Of a DNA stretch of 64,000 nucleotides, positions 1 to 9,018 are shown in pieces. Positions within the stretch are counted from its first letter, which is position 1; every line of letters begins with the position of its first letter. A program made the translations under genes and the position numbers. Source of the DNA: Azospirillum lipoferum (GTDB lineage: Bacteria > Pseudomonadota > Alphaproteobacteria > Azospirillales > Azospirillaceae); assembly GCF_024170005.1 (NCBI RefSeq), contig NZ_JALJXJ010000001.1:186001-250000 (forward strand). The letters run 5' to 3'. Below the pieces are notes generated by a model. The model was not told the origin of the DNA. It worked only from the letters and a program-made list of their open reading frames with translations, and made no database searches.

Positions 1-518
1 AGGCGCCGGGGGCGGAGGAAGCGCGGCAGGGCACCCCCTTCGTCGGGCGCAGCGGCAAGCTGCTGGACGAATCGCTGGCAGCCGTCGGGATCGAGCGGGC
101 GGAATGTCTCGTCGCCAACGTCTTCCGCTATCAGCCGCCCGGCAACAAGGTCGGGCACTTCTTCTCCTCGCGCGCCCGCGCCCGCAAGGAGGGCCGCGAG
201 ATCGACGAGAGCTGGGGCGCCTTCGGCACCTCGGACCGGCTGCTGGCCGAATTCGCCGGCGAGATCGAGCATCTGCGCGCCACCCTGGCCGACTACCGGC
301 CGTCGGTGATCGTGGCGCTCGGCCGCACGCCCACCTGGGCGCTGACCGGGGAGAACGGCATCCTGCAACTGCGCGGCAAGGTGTTGCCCTGCCGCCTGCT
401 GGAGGGGGTGGAGGTGGTGCCGACCTTCCACCCCAGCTATCTGCTGCGTGGCCAGCTGGTGGAGCAGCCGACCTTCCTGGCTGATCTGCGGCTGGCCGTG
501 TCGCGCCTTACCCGTTAG
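1..518 (+). CDS. Uracil-DNA glycosylase, family 4 (5'-truncated by window edge)
   Basis: Removes uracil from DNA as the first step of base excision repair. The gene starts before the window and is readable from base 3. Near the start it has the PFVGRSGKLLDE stretch of family 4/5 enzymes, then NVFRYQPPGN, which corresponds to the active-site region, and near the end the HPSY motif. The Cys ligands of the 4Fe-4S cluster expected in this family would lie partly upstream; one Cys (in AECLVAN) is visible. Its last 11 bases overlap the 3' end of the convergent methyltransferase gene, with no terminator hairpin between. The family is clear; the start is not visible. Confidence 0.9.
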   Translation, partial: APGAEEARQGTPFVGRSGKLLDESLAAVGIERAECLVANVFRYQPPGNKVGHFFSSRARARKEGREIDESWGAFGTSDRLLAEFAGEIEHLRATLADYRPSVIVALGRTPTWALTGENGILQLRGKVLPCRLLEGVEVVPTFHPSYLLRGQLVEQPTFLADLRLAVSRLTR

Positions 519-1167
519 GCAGCAGCCGCCAGATCGCCGTTTCGCGCGTCTCCCGATCCTCCAGCTCCAGCGAGGTGGGGACGGTGTAGCTGGCAACCTT
601 CTCGACCCCGCTCCCGGGGAAATAGGCGCGGCCGGGATCGCCCAGCAGCACCAGCGTGCCGGTGGCAGCGATGTCGCGCAGCCATGCCGTCACCCGTTCC
701 GCCATCGGCCGCTCGTAACAGACGTCGCCAGCCAGCACCACGTCGATGCCCGGCAGTGGCCGGTCGACCAGATCGGCGCTGACCGGCTTCACCTCCACTC
801 CATTGGCCTCGGCATTCAGTGCGATGGCGGCCAGCGAGAAGCGGTCGATGTCGCAGGACTGCACCCGCGCCGCACCCGCCTTCATCGCCGCGATGCCGAC
901 CAGCCCGGTGCCTGCGGCAAAATCGAGCACCGACCTGCCGGCCACCAGCTCCGGCCGGTCGAGCAACAGCCGCGCCACAGCTTGCCCGCCCGGCCAAGCG
1001 AAAGCCCAGTATGGCGGTGGCAAATTTGTGGCGGCCAAGGTTTCCTCTGTCGCCTGCCAGAGTGGCGTTACTTCGGTGGCAAGATGAAGCTGGATTTCCG
1101 GCAACAGCGGGGTGGTCGTCAGCGTGGTGTTGTCGCGGACGAAATCTGACGGGGATGCGTTGTTCAT
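508..1167 (-). CDS. Class I SAM methyltransferase, ETFB-lysine-methyltransferase/PrmA-like
   Basis: A 219-residue SAM-dependent methyltransferase. Motif I reads VLDFAAGTGLVGIAA, followed by the acidic DID that binds the SAM ribose and DVVLAGDVCYE at the motif corresponding to the active site. This pattern matches the small PrmA-like group that includes electron-transfer-flavoprotein beta lysine methyltransferases; the exact substrate is inferred. I chose the ATG at 1167 (MNNASPSDF) because the 28 codons upstream look unlike the family and run into the promoter region of the divergent CHAP gene. The 3' end overlaps the uracil-DNA glycosylase gene. Confidence 0.75.
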   Translation of the reverse strand: MNNASPSDFVRDNTTLTTTPLLPEIQLHLATEVTPLWQATEETLAATNLPPPYWAFAWPGGQAVARLLLDRPELVAGRSVLDFAAGTGLVGIAAMKAGAARVQSCDIDRFSLAAIALNAEANGVEVKPVSADLVDRPLPGIDVVLAGDVCYERPMAERVTAWLRDIAATGTLVLLGDPGRAYFPGSGVEKVASYTVPTSLELEDRETRETAIWRLLPNG

Positions 1168-1309
1168 ACGAAGATTCCCAAGGGACGCCGCTGTTGCGGG
1201 GAAGGCGGGGGATGGCTTATGAATGTTACATAATTCAAACGGTGTAGACACAGCTGCGAACCCGTGTTACCCGTTTCCACCAGGGGAAAACAGAGGGATT
1301 GGGGGAGTC

Positions 1310-2140
1310 ATGCGGCAGAGGGGAACCGCCATCGGCCTTTCGTTTGCGGCTTTGATCGCGCTGAGCCCCCTTACCGTTTCGACGGCTGCCGCGCAAGACG
1401 GCGACTGCGTTCGTACGGTCCGCTCCATCTCCGATTTTACGATTCGCGGCGACGCCTGGACCTGGTGGGACCATGCCGCCGGCCAGTATGACCGCGAACA
1501 CCGCCCCGCCATCGGTTCCGTCCTCGTCTTCAAGCGCACCGGCCATATGCGCCGCGGCCACGTTTCGCTGGTCAGCGCGGTGATCGACCGCCGCACCATC
1601 GAGGTGGACCACAGCTGGCTGGACGGCGACGGGCTGCGCCGCGGCATGCGGGTGGTCGACGTGTCCCGCAACAACGACTGGTCCGCCGTCCGCGTCTGGC
1701 ACGAGCCGACCGACCAGCTCGGCCTGCGCGTCTACGCCGCCTATGGCTTCATCATGCCGGAAGGCGAATCGGAGGCCCCGCGCGGCGGCCGGATGCTCGA
1801 CGCCGGCGACCGCGGTATGGACCAGGGCTTCGCCAGCAGCCCGCGTGGCCGCGCCAAGGCCAATGGCCCACGCATGATGGAAGCCTCGCTCCAGCCGCAG
1901 AAGGGCCACAGCGTCTCGGTGCCGGGCCGCAAGCCGCAGAGCCTGTCGACCACCGCCGTCGCCTCCCACACCCCGCAGAAGCCGCAGCGTATGGACGTCG
2001 CCGTGCTGCCGTCGCGCAAGCCGGCCGGTGCGCATGCCACCCCGGTGACGGTCGCCGAGGCTCCCCGCACCGTCGCCCCCGGTCGCAAGCCCGGCTCCGG
2101 CAACTCCGTCGCCCAACTGGCCGACACCAGCGAACGCTGA
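1310..2140 (+). CDS. Secreted CHAP-domain protein with RKP-repeat tail
   Basis: A 276-residue exported protein. Residues 1-28 form a signal peptide (Arg start, hydrophobic core, STAAA cleavage region). Residues 30-150 are a CHAP (NlpC/P60-like amidase) domain, with probable catalytic Cys33 in DGDC and His84 in RRGHVSL, plus the family's GDAWTWW segment. CHAP enzymes cleave peptidoglycan peptides. The remaining ~125 residues are low-complexity, rich in Pro, Arg, Lys and Ser, and contain three similar units (VPGRKPQS, LPSRKPAG, APGRKPGS), possibly a wall- or polyanion-binding tail. The ATG at 1310 follows a GGGGGAG ribosome site at 1301-1307. A terminator follows the gene. Confidence 0.8.
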   Translation: MRQRGTAIGLSFAALIALSPLTVSTAAAQDGDCVRTVRSISDFTIRGDAWTWWDHAAGQYDREHRPAIGSVLVFKRTGHMRRGHVSLVSAVIDRRTIEVDHSWLDGDGLRRGMRVVDVSRNNDWSAVRVWHEPTDQLGLRVYAAYGFIMPEGESEAPRGGRMLDAGDRGMDQGFASSPRGRAKANGPRMMEASLQPQKGHSVSVPGRKPQSLSTTAVASHTPQKPQRMDVAVLPSRKPAGAHATPVTVAEAPRTVAPGRKPGSGNSVAQLADTSER

Positions 2141-2165
2141 GCGGGGCGGCTTTCAGGATTTCAGG

Positions 2166-2193
2166 AAGGGCGGGGCTTGGCTCCGCCCTTTTT
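2166..2193. terminator. Rho-independent terminator after the CHAP gene
   Basis: Arms AAGGGCGGGGC and GCTCCGCCCTT (one G-T wobble) close a short loop and are followed by a T-rich run. It lies between the convergent CHAP and ubiA genes and best serves the plus strand. Confidence 0.8.
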
Positions 2194-2250
2194 GTTTGTA
2201 CGGGAGTTTGTGCGGGAAGGTGTCGGCCTGGACAGCTTCCCGCAACGCCC

Positions 2251-3198
2251 CTAAATCTTCCCCGCCAGAATCGCCGCCAGCACCAGCCAGCCGAACCAGC
2301 GGTTGGACTTGAACTTGTCCAGGCAGTCGCCCTGGTCGTCCGGCCGCCAGGTCGCGACCTGCCAGGCCAGTTGCAGGGCGGCCAGCGACAGCACCGGCAG
2401 GAACAGCCCGCCCAAGCCCGCCAGACGGCCGGCGATGCCGATGCCGACATAGGTCAGAGTGTAGAAGCCGTAGATCCAGATCTTGCTCTGGTCACCCAGG
2501 CGCAGGGCGGTGGACTTCACGCCGATGCGGGCATCGTCTTCCTTGTCCTGGTGGGCGTAGATGGTGTCATAGCCCAGCGTCCAGGCGACGCCCGTCACAT
2601 AGAGCACCACCGCCGGCCAGCCGACATTGTCCTGCACGGCCGCCCAGCCCATCAGGGCGCCCCAGTTGAAGGTCAGCCCCAGGAAGGCCTGTGGCCACCA
2701 GGTGATGCGCTTCATCAGCGGGTAGGTGAAGACCAGCAACAGCGACAGCACGCCGAGCCCGATGGCCGTCATGCCCAACTGGACCAGGACCAGCAGCGAT
2801 ATCAGAAGCTGGGCGACCAGGAAGGCCAGCGCCTGCCGCACCGACACCTGTCCCGATGGGATCGGACGGGAACGGGTGCGTTCCACCATCGCGTCGAACT
2901 TGCGGTCCAGGATGTCGTTGACGGTGCAGCCGGCACCGCGCATCAACACCGCGCCCACGCCGAACAGCGCAATCAGCCACAGCAGCGTCGGCCAGTCGCG
3001 GAAGGGCTGCGGCATGGCCAGCGCCACGCTCCACCAGCAGGGGAACAGTAGCAGCCATGTCCCAATCGGGCGATCGAGTCGCGCCAGCGTCACATAAGGG
3101 CGTAGGCGAGCGGGCACCCGGCGGGCAATCCAGCCATCCTGGCGGATGTCGGTGAAGCCCGAGTCGGGGAGAGTGGGGCCGGTGGAGGCAGTGGGCAT
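2251..3198 (-). CDS. ubiA: 4-hydroxybenzoate polyprenyltransferase
   Basis: Membrane enzyme that attaches the polyprenyl tail to 4-hydroxybenzoate in ubiquinone synthesis. The 315-residue length fits UbiA. The first Asp-rich motif is NDILDRKFD, followed by ERTRSRPIPSG; the second is DKEDDARIG followed by KSTALRLG. Both bind Mg-prenyl diphosphate. About eight hydrophobic helices follow the N-terminal ~40 residues. It is a single gene read away from the receiver gene at 3425 across a 226-base spacer, with no other ubiquinone gene nearby. Confidence 0.93.
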   Translation of the reverse strand: MPTASTGPTLPDSGFTDIRQDGWIARRVPARLRPYVTLARLDRPIGTWLLLFPCWWSVALAMPQPFRDWPTLLWLIALFGVGAVLMRGAGCTVNDILDRKFDAMVERTRSRPIPSGQVSVRQALAFLVAQLLISLLVLVQLGMTAIGLGVLSLLLVFTYPLMKRITWWPQAFLGLTFNWGALMGWAAVQDNVGWPAVVLYVTGVAWTLGYDTIYAHQDKEDDARIGVKSTALRLGDQSKIWIYGFYTLTYVGIGIAGRLAGLGGLFLPVLSLAALQLAWQVATWRPDDQGDCLDKFKSNRWFGWLVLAAILAGKI

Positions 3199-3424
3199 GA
3201 CGGCGGTGGTTCCGCTGTGCTATGAGGATGGCTGAACAGCCTATCGGGTCGACAATCAAGGCGACGATCTTGGGGAAAGTATCGGGCTGCCATCCTTGCG
3301 GCAAGCACGGTGCGGCGAAACAGCCGTGCTGAAGCCATGAGAAATTGCAGTTCCGGATCTTGCGCGCGTCAAAATCGTACCAATACTGTTTCTTTGTCAT
3401 AACCTCAGCGGCTTGCAATCGCAA

Positions 3425-3817
3425 ATGGACATAAGCGCGACATCGGACCGTTTCGCCGTCGTCATCGATGACGAGTCGATCATTCTGGCCGGCATGGAGA
3501 TCATGCTGGACACCTGGGGCTATCAGGTGCTTGCCGCCGAGGATGTGGAAACCATCCTGGCGAAGTTGCCCGGCCGTCCCGTTCCGAGCGTGATCCTGTC
3601 CGATTACCGGCTGCGCGACGGCTGGTCGGGCATCACTGCGGTGCGGGCGGTGCGCGAGGCCGTGGGCATGACCGTCCCCGCCATCATCCTGACTGGTGAT
3701 ACCGGGGCCGAACTGCTGACTGCGGCCAGGACGGAGCAGATCAGCATCCTGCACAAGCCGGTTCAACCCAACGATCTGCGCCGCCAAATTGACGCCCTGA
3801 TCGCCGCTGCCGCCTGA
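3425..3817 (+). CDS. Single-domain response regulator (receiver only)
   Basis: A 130-residue protein made up of one CheY-like receiver. It has the acidic pair VIDDES near residue 17, the phospho-accepting Asp in ILSDYRLRDG, the Thr in ILTGDT and the Lys in LHKPVQ, so all catalytic residues are present. The sequence resembles receivers found at the C terminus of hybrid histidine kinases, but nothing is fused and no kinase gene is adjacent. The ATG at 3425 is preferred over an in-frame TTG at 3413; neither has a strong ribosome site. The partner kinase and output are unknown. Confidence 0.8.
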   Translation: MDISATSDRFAVVIDDESIILAGMEIMLDTWGYQVLAAEDVETILAKLPGRPVPSVILSDYRLRDGWSGITAVRAVREAVGMTVPAIILTGDTGAELLTAARTEQISILHKPVQPNDLRRQIDALIAAAA

Positions 3818-3946
3818 CGCCCGTGTGCGGCCTTATGTCCCGGCCCGTACCCAGTCTTGCGCATACCCGCATGACTGGTTTCTGACCTGCTGACTTGCAC
3901 GCCCGCGGCCGGCTATAGTCGGCGCCGCCCCGCGGAGACGAGAGCC

Positions 3947-4726
3947 ATGGCCGACCCGATCAAGACCCGCCTGTATGTCGACAGCCCGCTGGCCGAAGGC
4001 CAGTCGGTCGGGCTGGACCATGAGCGTGCGCATTTCCTGCGCCATGTCCTGCGGCTGGACCGCGGCGACCCGGTTGCCGTTTTCAATGGCCGCGACGGCG
4101 AATGGCGGGCGGTGATCGACGGTTTCGGCAAGGGCTGGTGTTCGCTGACCGTGGCGGAACAGCGGCGGCGGCAGGACGTCACCCCTGATCTGTGGCTGCT
4201 GTTCGCGCCGCTCAAGAAGGGCCGCATCGACTTCGTCGCCGAAAAGGCCACCGAGATGGGGGTGTCCCGGCTGTGGCCGGTCTTCACCCGCCGCACCGAC
4301 CCCAACCGCGTCAACATCGACCGGCTGCGTGCCAACGCGGTGGAGGCGGCCGAGCAGTGCGAGCGTCTCAGCGTGCCGGAGATGGGGGAGGCGGTGCCGC
4401 TCGACCGCGCGCTGGCCGACTGGCCGGCCGACCGCAAGCTCTATCTGTGCGCGGAGGCCGGCTCCGCCCGTCCGATCGCCGAGGTGCTGCGTGATGCACC
4501 CCCAGGCCCCGCAGCCCTGCTGGTCGGGCCGGAGGGCGGCTTCGACCAGTCGGAACTTGACGAACTCGCCAAACTTCCCTTTGTTGTTCCGGTGGGATTG
4601 GGTCCGCGCATCCTGCGGGCCGACACGGCGGTGGTGGCGGCGTTGGCTTGCTGGCAGTCCTTGACCGGGGATTGGACTGCCGGGGGAAGCGACCGGCGTC
4701 CGCCTTTCCGCGCGCCGATCCCGTAA
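3947..4726 (+). CDS. rsmE: 16S rRNA (uracil1498-N3)-methyltransferase
   Basis: SPOUT-class enzyme that methylates N3 of U1498 in 16S rRNA. The 259-residue protein has an N-terminal PUA-like part (RLYVD, HFLRHVLRL) and the C-terminal knot with EKATEMGV, LLVGPEGGFDQSE and LGPRILRADTA, the SAM-binding signature of RsmE. It lies 48 bases upstream of gshA on the same strand, so the two are probably co-transcribed. Confidence 0.95.
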   Translation: MADPIKTRLYVDSPLAEGQSVGLDHERAHFLRHVLRLDRGDPVAVFNGRDGEWRAVIDGFGKGWCSLTVAEQRRRQDVTPDLWLLFAPLKKGRIDFVAEKATEMGVSRLWPVFTRRTDPNRVNIDRLRANAVEAAEQCERLSVPEMGEAVPLDRALADWPADRKLYLCAEAGSARPIAEVLRDAPPGPAALLVGPEGGFDQSELDELAKLPFVVPVGLGPRILRADTAVVAALACWQSLTGDWTAGGSDRRPPFRAPIP

Positions 4727-4774
4727 CCGGCCGTCACCCGGCCGATCCTCCGTCCACTTCCCGCGAGAGACTTC

Positions 4775-6139
4775 ATGTCCGCACCCCCGACCACGCGCGG
4801 CGAACCCATCACCGACCGCCGCCAGCTTGCGGCCTATCTCGAATCCGGCTGCAAGCCGGCGCCCAACTGGCGCATCGGGACCGAGCACGAGAAATTCGCC
4901 TACCGCACCTCCGATCTGCGGCCGCTGCCCTATGAGGGGCCGGACGGCATCCGCGAACTGCTGACCCGCATGACCCGCTTCGGCTGGCAGCCGGTGGAGG
5001 AGAAGGGCAACATCATCGCGTTGGTCCAGGACATGGCCAACATCACTTTGGAGCCCGGCGGGCAGGTCGAGCTGTCCGGCGCCCCGCTGGAGACCCTGCA
5101 CCAGACCTGCGCCGAGGTGCACCGCCACCTGCGCCAGGTGAAGGAGGTCGGGGCCGAACTGGGCATCGCCATGATGGGGCTGGGCTTCCAGCCGAAATGG
5201 ACGCGCGACGACATCCCCTGGATGCCGAAGGGCCGCTACAAGATCATGCGCGACTACATGCCGAAGGTCGGCTCGCTCGGCCTCGACATGATGACGCGGA
5301 CCTGCACGGTGCAGGTCAATCTGGACTTCGCGTCCGAAGCCGACATGGTGAAGAAGTTCCGGGTGTCGCTGGCCCTCCAGCCGATCGCGACTGCGCTGTT
5401 CGCGATGTCGCCCTTCACCGAAGGTAAGCCGAACGGTTTCCAGAGCTTCCGCAGCCACATCTGGACCGACACCGACCCGGACCGCACCGGCGACATTCCC
5501 TTCGTGTTCGAGGACGGCTTCGGCTTTGAACGCTACGTCGACTATCTGCTCGACACGCCGATGTACTTCGTCTACCGCGACGGCACCTATATCGACGCGG
5601 CCGGCCAGTCCTTCCGCGATTTCCTCGACGGCAAGCTGCCGGCGCTGCCGGGCGAGCTGCCGCTGATCACCGACTGGGCCGACCACACCACCACCGCCTT
5701 CCCGGAAGCGCGGCTGAAGAAGTATCTGGAGATGCGCGGCGCCGACGGCGGCCCGTGGCGCAGCCTCTGCGCTCTGCCGGCCCTGTGGGTCGGGCTGCTC
5801 TACGATCAGGTGGCGCTGGATGCGGCGTGGGATCTGGTGAAGAACTGGACGACGGCGGAGCGTGCGCATCTGCGTGCCGAGGTGCCGCGGTCCGGCCTGC
5901 GCACGACGTTCCGCAAGGGGACGGTGCGTGACGTGGCGCTGGAGATGGTGGCGATTGCCCGCGATGGTCTGGCCCGGCGCGCCCGCAACGACAATTGGGG
6001 CGACGACGAGACGCATTTCCTCGACACGCTTCAGGTCATCGCGGAGAGCGGCCGCAGCCCGGCAGACGAGCTTCTGGAGAAGTTCAACGGCCCCTGGGGA
6101 GGCAGCGTCGATCCGGTGTTCAAGGAATACGCTTACTGA
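4775..6139 (+). CDS. gshA: Glutamate-cysteine ligase, plant/alphaproteobacterial type
   Basis: Makes gamma-glutamylcysteine, the first and limiting step of glutathione synthesis. The 454-residue length and the [10 protein letters not shown] start of the catalytic core, MGLGFQPKW and [17 protein letters not shown] fit the class shared by plants and alphaproteobacteria (GCS2-like), not the enterobacterial GshA. It follows rsmE and converges on the nif-associated ferredoxin gene, sharing a bidirectional hairpin with it. No gshB is in the window. Confidence 0.93.
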   Translation: MSAPPTTRGEPITDRRQLAAYLESGCKPAPNWRIGTEHEKFAYRTSDLRPLPYEGPDGIRELLTRMTRFGWQPVEEKGNIIALVQDMANITLEPGGQVELSGAPLETLHQTCAEVHRHLRQVKEVGAELGIAMMGLGFQPKWTRDDIPWMPKGRYKIMRDYMPKVGSLGLDMMTRTCTVQVNLDFASEADMVKKFRVSLALQPIATALFAMSPFTEGKPNGFQSFRSHIWTDTDPDRTGDIPFVFEDGFGFERYVDYLLDTPMYFVYRDGTYIDAAGQSFRDFLDGKLPALPGELPLITDWADHTTTAFPEARLKKYLEMRGADGGPWRSLCALPALWVGLLYDQVALDAAWDLVKNWTTAERAHLRAEVPRSGLRTTFRKGTVRDVALEMVAIARDGLARRARNDNWGDDETHFLDTLQVIAESGRSPADELLEKFNGPWGGSVDPVFKEYAY

Positions 6140-6147
6140 CGGAAATA

Positions 6148-6173
6148 GGGGCTGACGCCTGTGCGTCAGCCCC
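6148..6173. terminator. Bidirectional terminator hairpin between gshA and the nif ferredoxin
   Basis: A perfect 11-bp stem (GGGGCTGACGC / GCGTCAGCCCC) with a 4-base loop lies between the two convergent genes. The flanks are only moderately T-rich (TGTTCTT on plus, TATTTCC on minus). It probably ends both gshA and the nifE operon. Confidence 0.7.
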
Positions 6174-6178
6174 TGTTC

Positions 6179-6472
6179 TTATGCCGCCACCGGCGCATGG
6201 GTGATGCAGCTCTTCGAGCACACCTTTGAGCAGCTTTCGCAGCCGATGCAGTTGGCCGCTTCCTTGACCGTCATGATTTTCTTCTCGGCCTCATCGTCGA
6301 AGGCGTCGACGATGTCGCCGTCCTCGGTCAGGCCGATCATGTCGAGCACGCCGCGACCGCATACCTTGAAACAGCGGCCGCAGCCGATGCACTGCTTCTG
6401 GTCGATGGATTGGACGAATTTCGGGGTCCAGCTCTGACCACCGCGGGTGGTGCCGGTCAGGAACTCAGCCAT
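6179..6472 (-). CDS. fdxB: nif-associated 2[4Fe-4S] ferredoxin (ferredoxin III type)
   Basis: A 97-residue low-potential electron carrier, probably feeding nitrogenase or cofactor assembly. Two cluster motifs are visible: [11 protein letters not shown] near residue 28 and [11 protein letters not shown] near residue 75, separated by an acidic insert ([10 protein letters not shown]), as in nif-specific ferredoxin III. It is the last gene of the nifE-nifN-nifX block. The symbol follows the Rhodobacter name; Azospirillum literature has used other names for this gene. Confidence 0.88.
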   Translation of the reverse strand: MAEFLTGTTRGGQSWTPKFVQSIDQKQCIGCGRCFKVCGRGVLDMIGLTEDGDIVDAFDDEAEKKIMTVKEAANCIGCESCSKVCSKSCITHAPVAA

Positions 6473-6528
6473 GGGAATGCTCCTCTCGGGAAAGGCTGCG
6501 CCTAAGCTATTCTTTGGAAATGGAGGAA

Positions 6529-6729
6529 TTACGCCGCCTCCAACGCCTTCAGCGCCGCCCGCTTCTCGGTAAGGGCCTTGAAGGCGTCATAGGTTTCCTG
6601 CGCCACCGTCAGGATGGACTGCCAGTTCTGCGGAAGCTCTTCCGACAGATCGTGCAAATCCATCTTCTTCTGGGTGGCGCGGGCGTTCAGCTTCTTGATC
6701 TCGTCCTTCAGGGCGTCGATATCACTCAT
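6529..6729 (-). CDS. NifX-associated small protein, CCE_0567/DUF683 family
   Basis: A 66-residue, almost wholly helical protein ([18 protein letters not shown] start) matching the short coiled-coil family found after nifX in many diazotrophs. Members are thought to bind metal or assist cofactor assembly, but the role is not settled. It sits 18 bases after the DUF269 gene and 56 bases before the ferredoxin gene. Confidence 0.85.
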   Translation of the reverse strand: MSDIDALKDEIKKLNARATQKKMDLHDLSEELPQNWQSILTVAQETYDAFKALTEKRAALKALEAA

Positions 6730-6747
6730 GGTCGTGCTCCCGGTCGA

Positions 6748-7203
6748 TCAGAGGTTGGCGACGTCGGGATATTCCCGGATCAGCGCCACCGCATCCTCGA
6801 CCAGCTTGGCGCCGTCGGCGGCCAGCTTCTCGATGCTGGGGAAGCCGAAGCGGTGGACGTCGCGCAGTGACTTCGACAGCACCACCAGCCGGCCGGTGGT
6901 CAGGATCATGCGGCCGAAGCCCTCATGGCTCATCTTCATCATCGGCGACGCCATCAGGCCGGTCTGCTTTTCCACCATCAGCCCGACCGCCTTGTAGAAC
7001 AGCTCCAGCCGCCACAGCGTGTCCGGGTCGGGGTCGCCGATGATCGGGATGGCGGCGCGGGCCTCCTTGTCCAGCACGAAGGGGGCGAGCAGGGCCTCGT
7101 CCGGCTTGCCTTCCCAGGCGCCATAGCTGTCCTCGGCACGGAACAGCAGGACCAGCGTCTTCACGAACTGGTCGGCGACGGACACTTCAGCCACATCAGC
7201 CAT
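6748..7203 (-). CDS. NifX-associated protein, DUF269 family
   Basis: A 151-residue protein of the family encoded directly after nifX. Typical segments are [37 protein letters not shown] and DVHRFGFPS. Its biochemical role in FeMo-cofactor assembly is unknown. The start at 7203 (MADVAEVS) lies only 2 bases after the nifX stop, indicating translational coupling. Confidence 0.88.
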   Translation of the reverse strand: MADVAEVSVADQFVKTLVLLFRAEDSYGAWEGKPDEALLAPFVLDKEARAAIPIIGDPDPDTLWRLELFYKAVGLMVEKQTGLMASPMMKMSHEGFGRMILTTGRLVVLSKSLRDVHRFGFPSIEKLAADGAKLVEDAVALIREYPDVANL

Positions 7204-7205
7204 AC

Positions 7206-7604
7206 TCAGACCTCCTCCTCGTCGAAATGGAATTCGGGCGTCTCGCCCATCGCCTTGCGCAGCCAGGGCGGCGGGTTGCCGTTCAGCGTCTGGACCAGCT
7301 TGTCGAGCAGGGCCGGGATGGACTCGGTGGCCTCGACCTTCACCGGATGGATCTTCTTCGCCACCACGCGGGCGGCGGCCGAGGCGCCGATGGCCGACAG
7401 GTAGAGGATGGCGACGTCGGCCAGCGCCTCCAGCTTGGGCACCAGCTTGTCCTCGTTGCCGTCCTCGAACATCGAGCCGCCGAACTGGAAGGTTTCCAGA
7501 AAGGCATGACCCTGGCGGTCGACCTGATAGACGGCGATGTTCTTGGCCCAGCCGAAATGCGCATCGACGTGCTGCATGTCCTGGGTGCAGAAAGCGACCT
7601 TCAT
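7206..7604 (-). CDS. nifX: FeMo-cofactor carrier protein NifX
   Basis: A small carrier that binds the NifB cofactor or VK-cluster and exchanges it with NifEN during FeMo-cofactor synthesis. The 132-residue protein opens MKVAFCTQD and contains [18 protein letters not shown], the NifX/NifB-C-terminal fold signature, and [11 protein letters not shown]. The ATG at 7604 is fixed by a GGAGGA ribosome site just upstream. Acidic C terminus (FDEEEV). Confidence 0.95.
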   Translation of the reverse strand: MKVAFCTQDMQHVDAHFGWAKNIAVYQVDRQGHAFLETFQFGGSMFEDGNEDKLVPKLEALADVAILYLSAIGASAAARVVAKKIHPVKVEATESIPALLDKLVQTLNGNPPPWLRKAMGETPEFHFDEEEV

Positions 7605-7642
7605 CGATCCTCCTTTGGTCGGGCGTGGGGGCTGCACCACGC

Positions 7643-9013
7643 TCAGACGGCGTTGCATCCGCATGATCCGCCTCCGCAGCCGTGGGATTCCCCGTGGTCG
7701 TGGCTCTCGTGGTCCATCTCGCGGGCGAGGAACAGGTTGCCGATGTCGCACAGCAGTTCCCGCGTGCCGCGGTAGCCGACCTGGACGCGCAGGCCCGCCC
7801 CCAGCCGGTCGAACATCGGCAGGCCCATGCGGTGCAGCGGCACGCCGATCCGCGCCGCCCCCTGCCGCCCATGCGAGTTGGAGACGATCAGGTCGGCGTC
7901 GCGCGCCAGCGTCTCCACGTCGGAATGGTCGCCGACCATGATGGTGGCGGCCTTCAGCCGCTCCAGCACCGGGCTTTGCGTCGGCGACACCGCGGCCACC
8001 ACCTCCGCCCCCATGTCGGCGAGGAAGCCGGTGACGGCGTAGAGCAGGTCGGGCTCCAGCGCGACAGCGATGCGCTTGCGGCTGTAGAAGAAATGTCCGT
8101 CCAGCATGGCGTCGACCAGGGCTTCGCGCTGGCGCCGCAGGCGGGCGGGCGACGGCTTGCCCGACAGCTCCATCAGCAGGCGGATCAGCTTGTCCGTCGC
8201 CTCCAGCCCGGTCAGCCGGCTGAAGAAGTGGCTGGGCACGTCGGTCTTCAGTTCCAGCGCATTGCCGGCAATCCGCATATGCTCACCGACCACGATGGTG
8301 GCGGCCGAGGCGCCCATGGCGCGGATCTGCTCCACCGTCACGCCGCCCAGCGAGGTGGCGGTGAAGTCGGTCGGCTGGCGGCCGGCCATCGACAGCGACA
8401 GGTCGGGCAGGAAGATCGGCGACAGGCCGAAGCCCTCAATGATGTCGCGCAGTTCCTCCACGTCGCCGGGCGACAGGTGGCTGCCGGCCAGCACATTGAC
8501 CTGGGCCGGGATGCGCACCGGCGAGGGTTCGACCAACCGCTCGACGATGGCGGTGACAGCGGCGGCGAACCCATCCTCGAAACCGCCGGCGAAGTCGGGG
8601 GTGCTGGCGAAGACCAGCGCGGTATCGGCCATCTCGGGGTTGCGCTGGCGGAACAGCGTGTACTGGCCGCCCATGTCCTCGCCTTTGGTCTCGGTCACGC
8701 CGGTGGTGGCGACGCCGATCATGGCGGGCTTGTTGCGCTCGACGATGGTGCGGATCGCCTGTTCCAGATTGTCGTAGCCGCCGAGGATGGTGGAGACCTG
8801 ATCCATCGCCGTGGTCTGCAGCGGGATCGCCTCGCGGAAATGGCGGACCAGCAGCACCAGCCCGAAGGCGGTGCAGCCCTGTGATCCATGGAACAGCGGC
8901 AGGCAGCGGTCGATTCCGAGATAGGCGAGCGCCGCACCCAGCGGCTGGCTCATCTTCAGCGGGTTGGTGGAAGCGGCCTTGGCGGCGGAGGGGAAGCGCT
9001 GGATGTGGGACAT
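7643..9013 (-). CDS. nifN: Nitrogenase cofactor scaffold subunit NifN, with Cys/His tail
   Basis: Beta subunit of the NifEN scaffold on which the FeMo-cofactor precursor matures. The 456-residue protein has the NifK-like [16 protein letters not shown] cluster-ligand region near residue 45, followed by the NifN-type [16 protein letters not shown]. The ATG at 9013 lies 5 bases after the nifE stop. Odd feature: the last ~20 residues ([19 protein letters not shown]) are packed with His and Cys, a probable metal-binding extension after the normal fold. Confidence 0.96.
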   Translation of the reverse strand: MSHIQRFPSAAKAASTNPLKMSQPLGAALAYLGIDRCLPLFHGSQGCTAFGLVLLVRHFREAIPLQTTAMDQVSTILGGYDNLEQAIRTIVERNKPAMIGVATTGVTETKGEDMGGQYTLFRQRNPEMADTALVFASTPDFAGGFEDGFAAAVTAIVERLVEPSPVRIPAQVNVLAGSHLSPGDVEELRDIIEGFGLSPIFLPDLSLSMAGRQPTDFTATSLGGVTVEQIRAMGASAATIVVGEHMRIAGNALELKTDVPSHFFSRLTGLEATDKLIRLLMELSGKPSPARLRRQREALVDAMLDGHFFYSRKRIAVALEPDLLYAVTGFLADMGAEVVAAVSPTQSPVLERLKAATIMVGDHSDVETLARDADLIVSNSHGRQGAARIGVPLHRMGLPMFDRLGAGLRVQVGYRGTRELLCDIGNLFLAREMDHESHDHGESHGCGGGSCGCNAV

Positions 9014-9018
9014 CGGCC

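Noticed and set aside
3833..6016. 727-codon minus-strand frame opposite rsmE and gshA
   Set aside because: High-GC antisense frame; the plus strand encodes two clear conserved proteins over the same bases.
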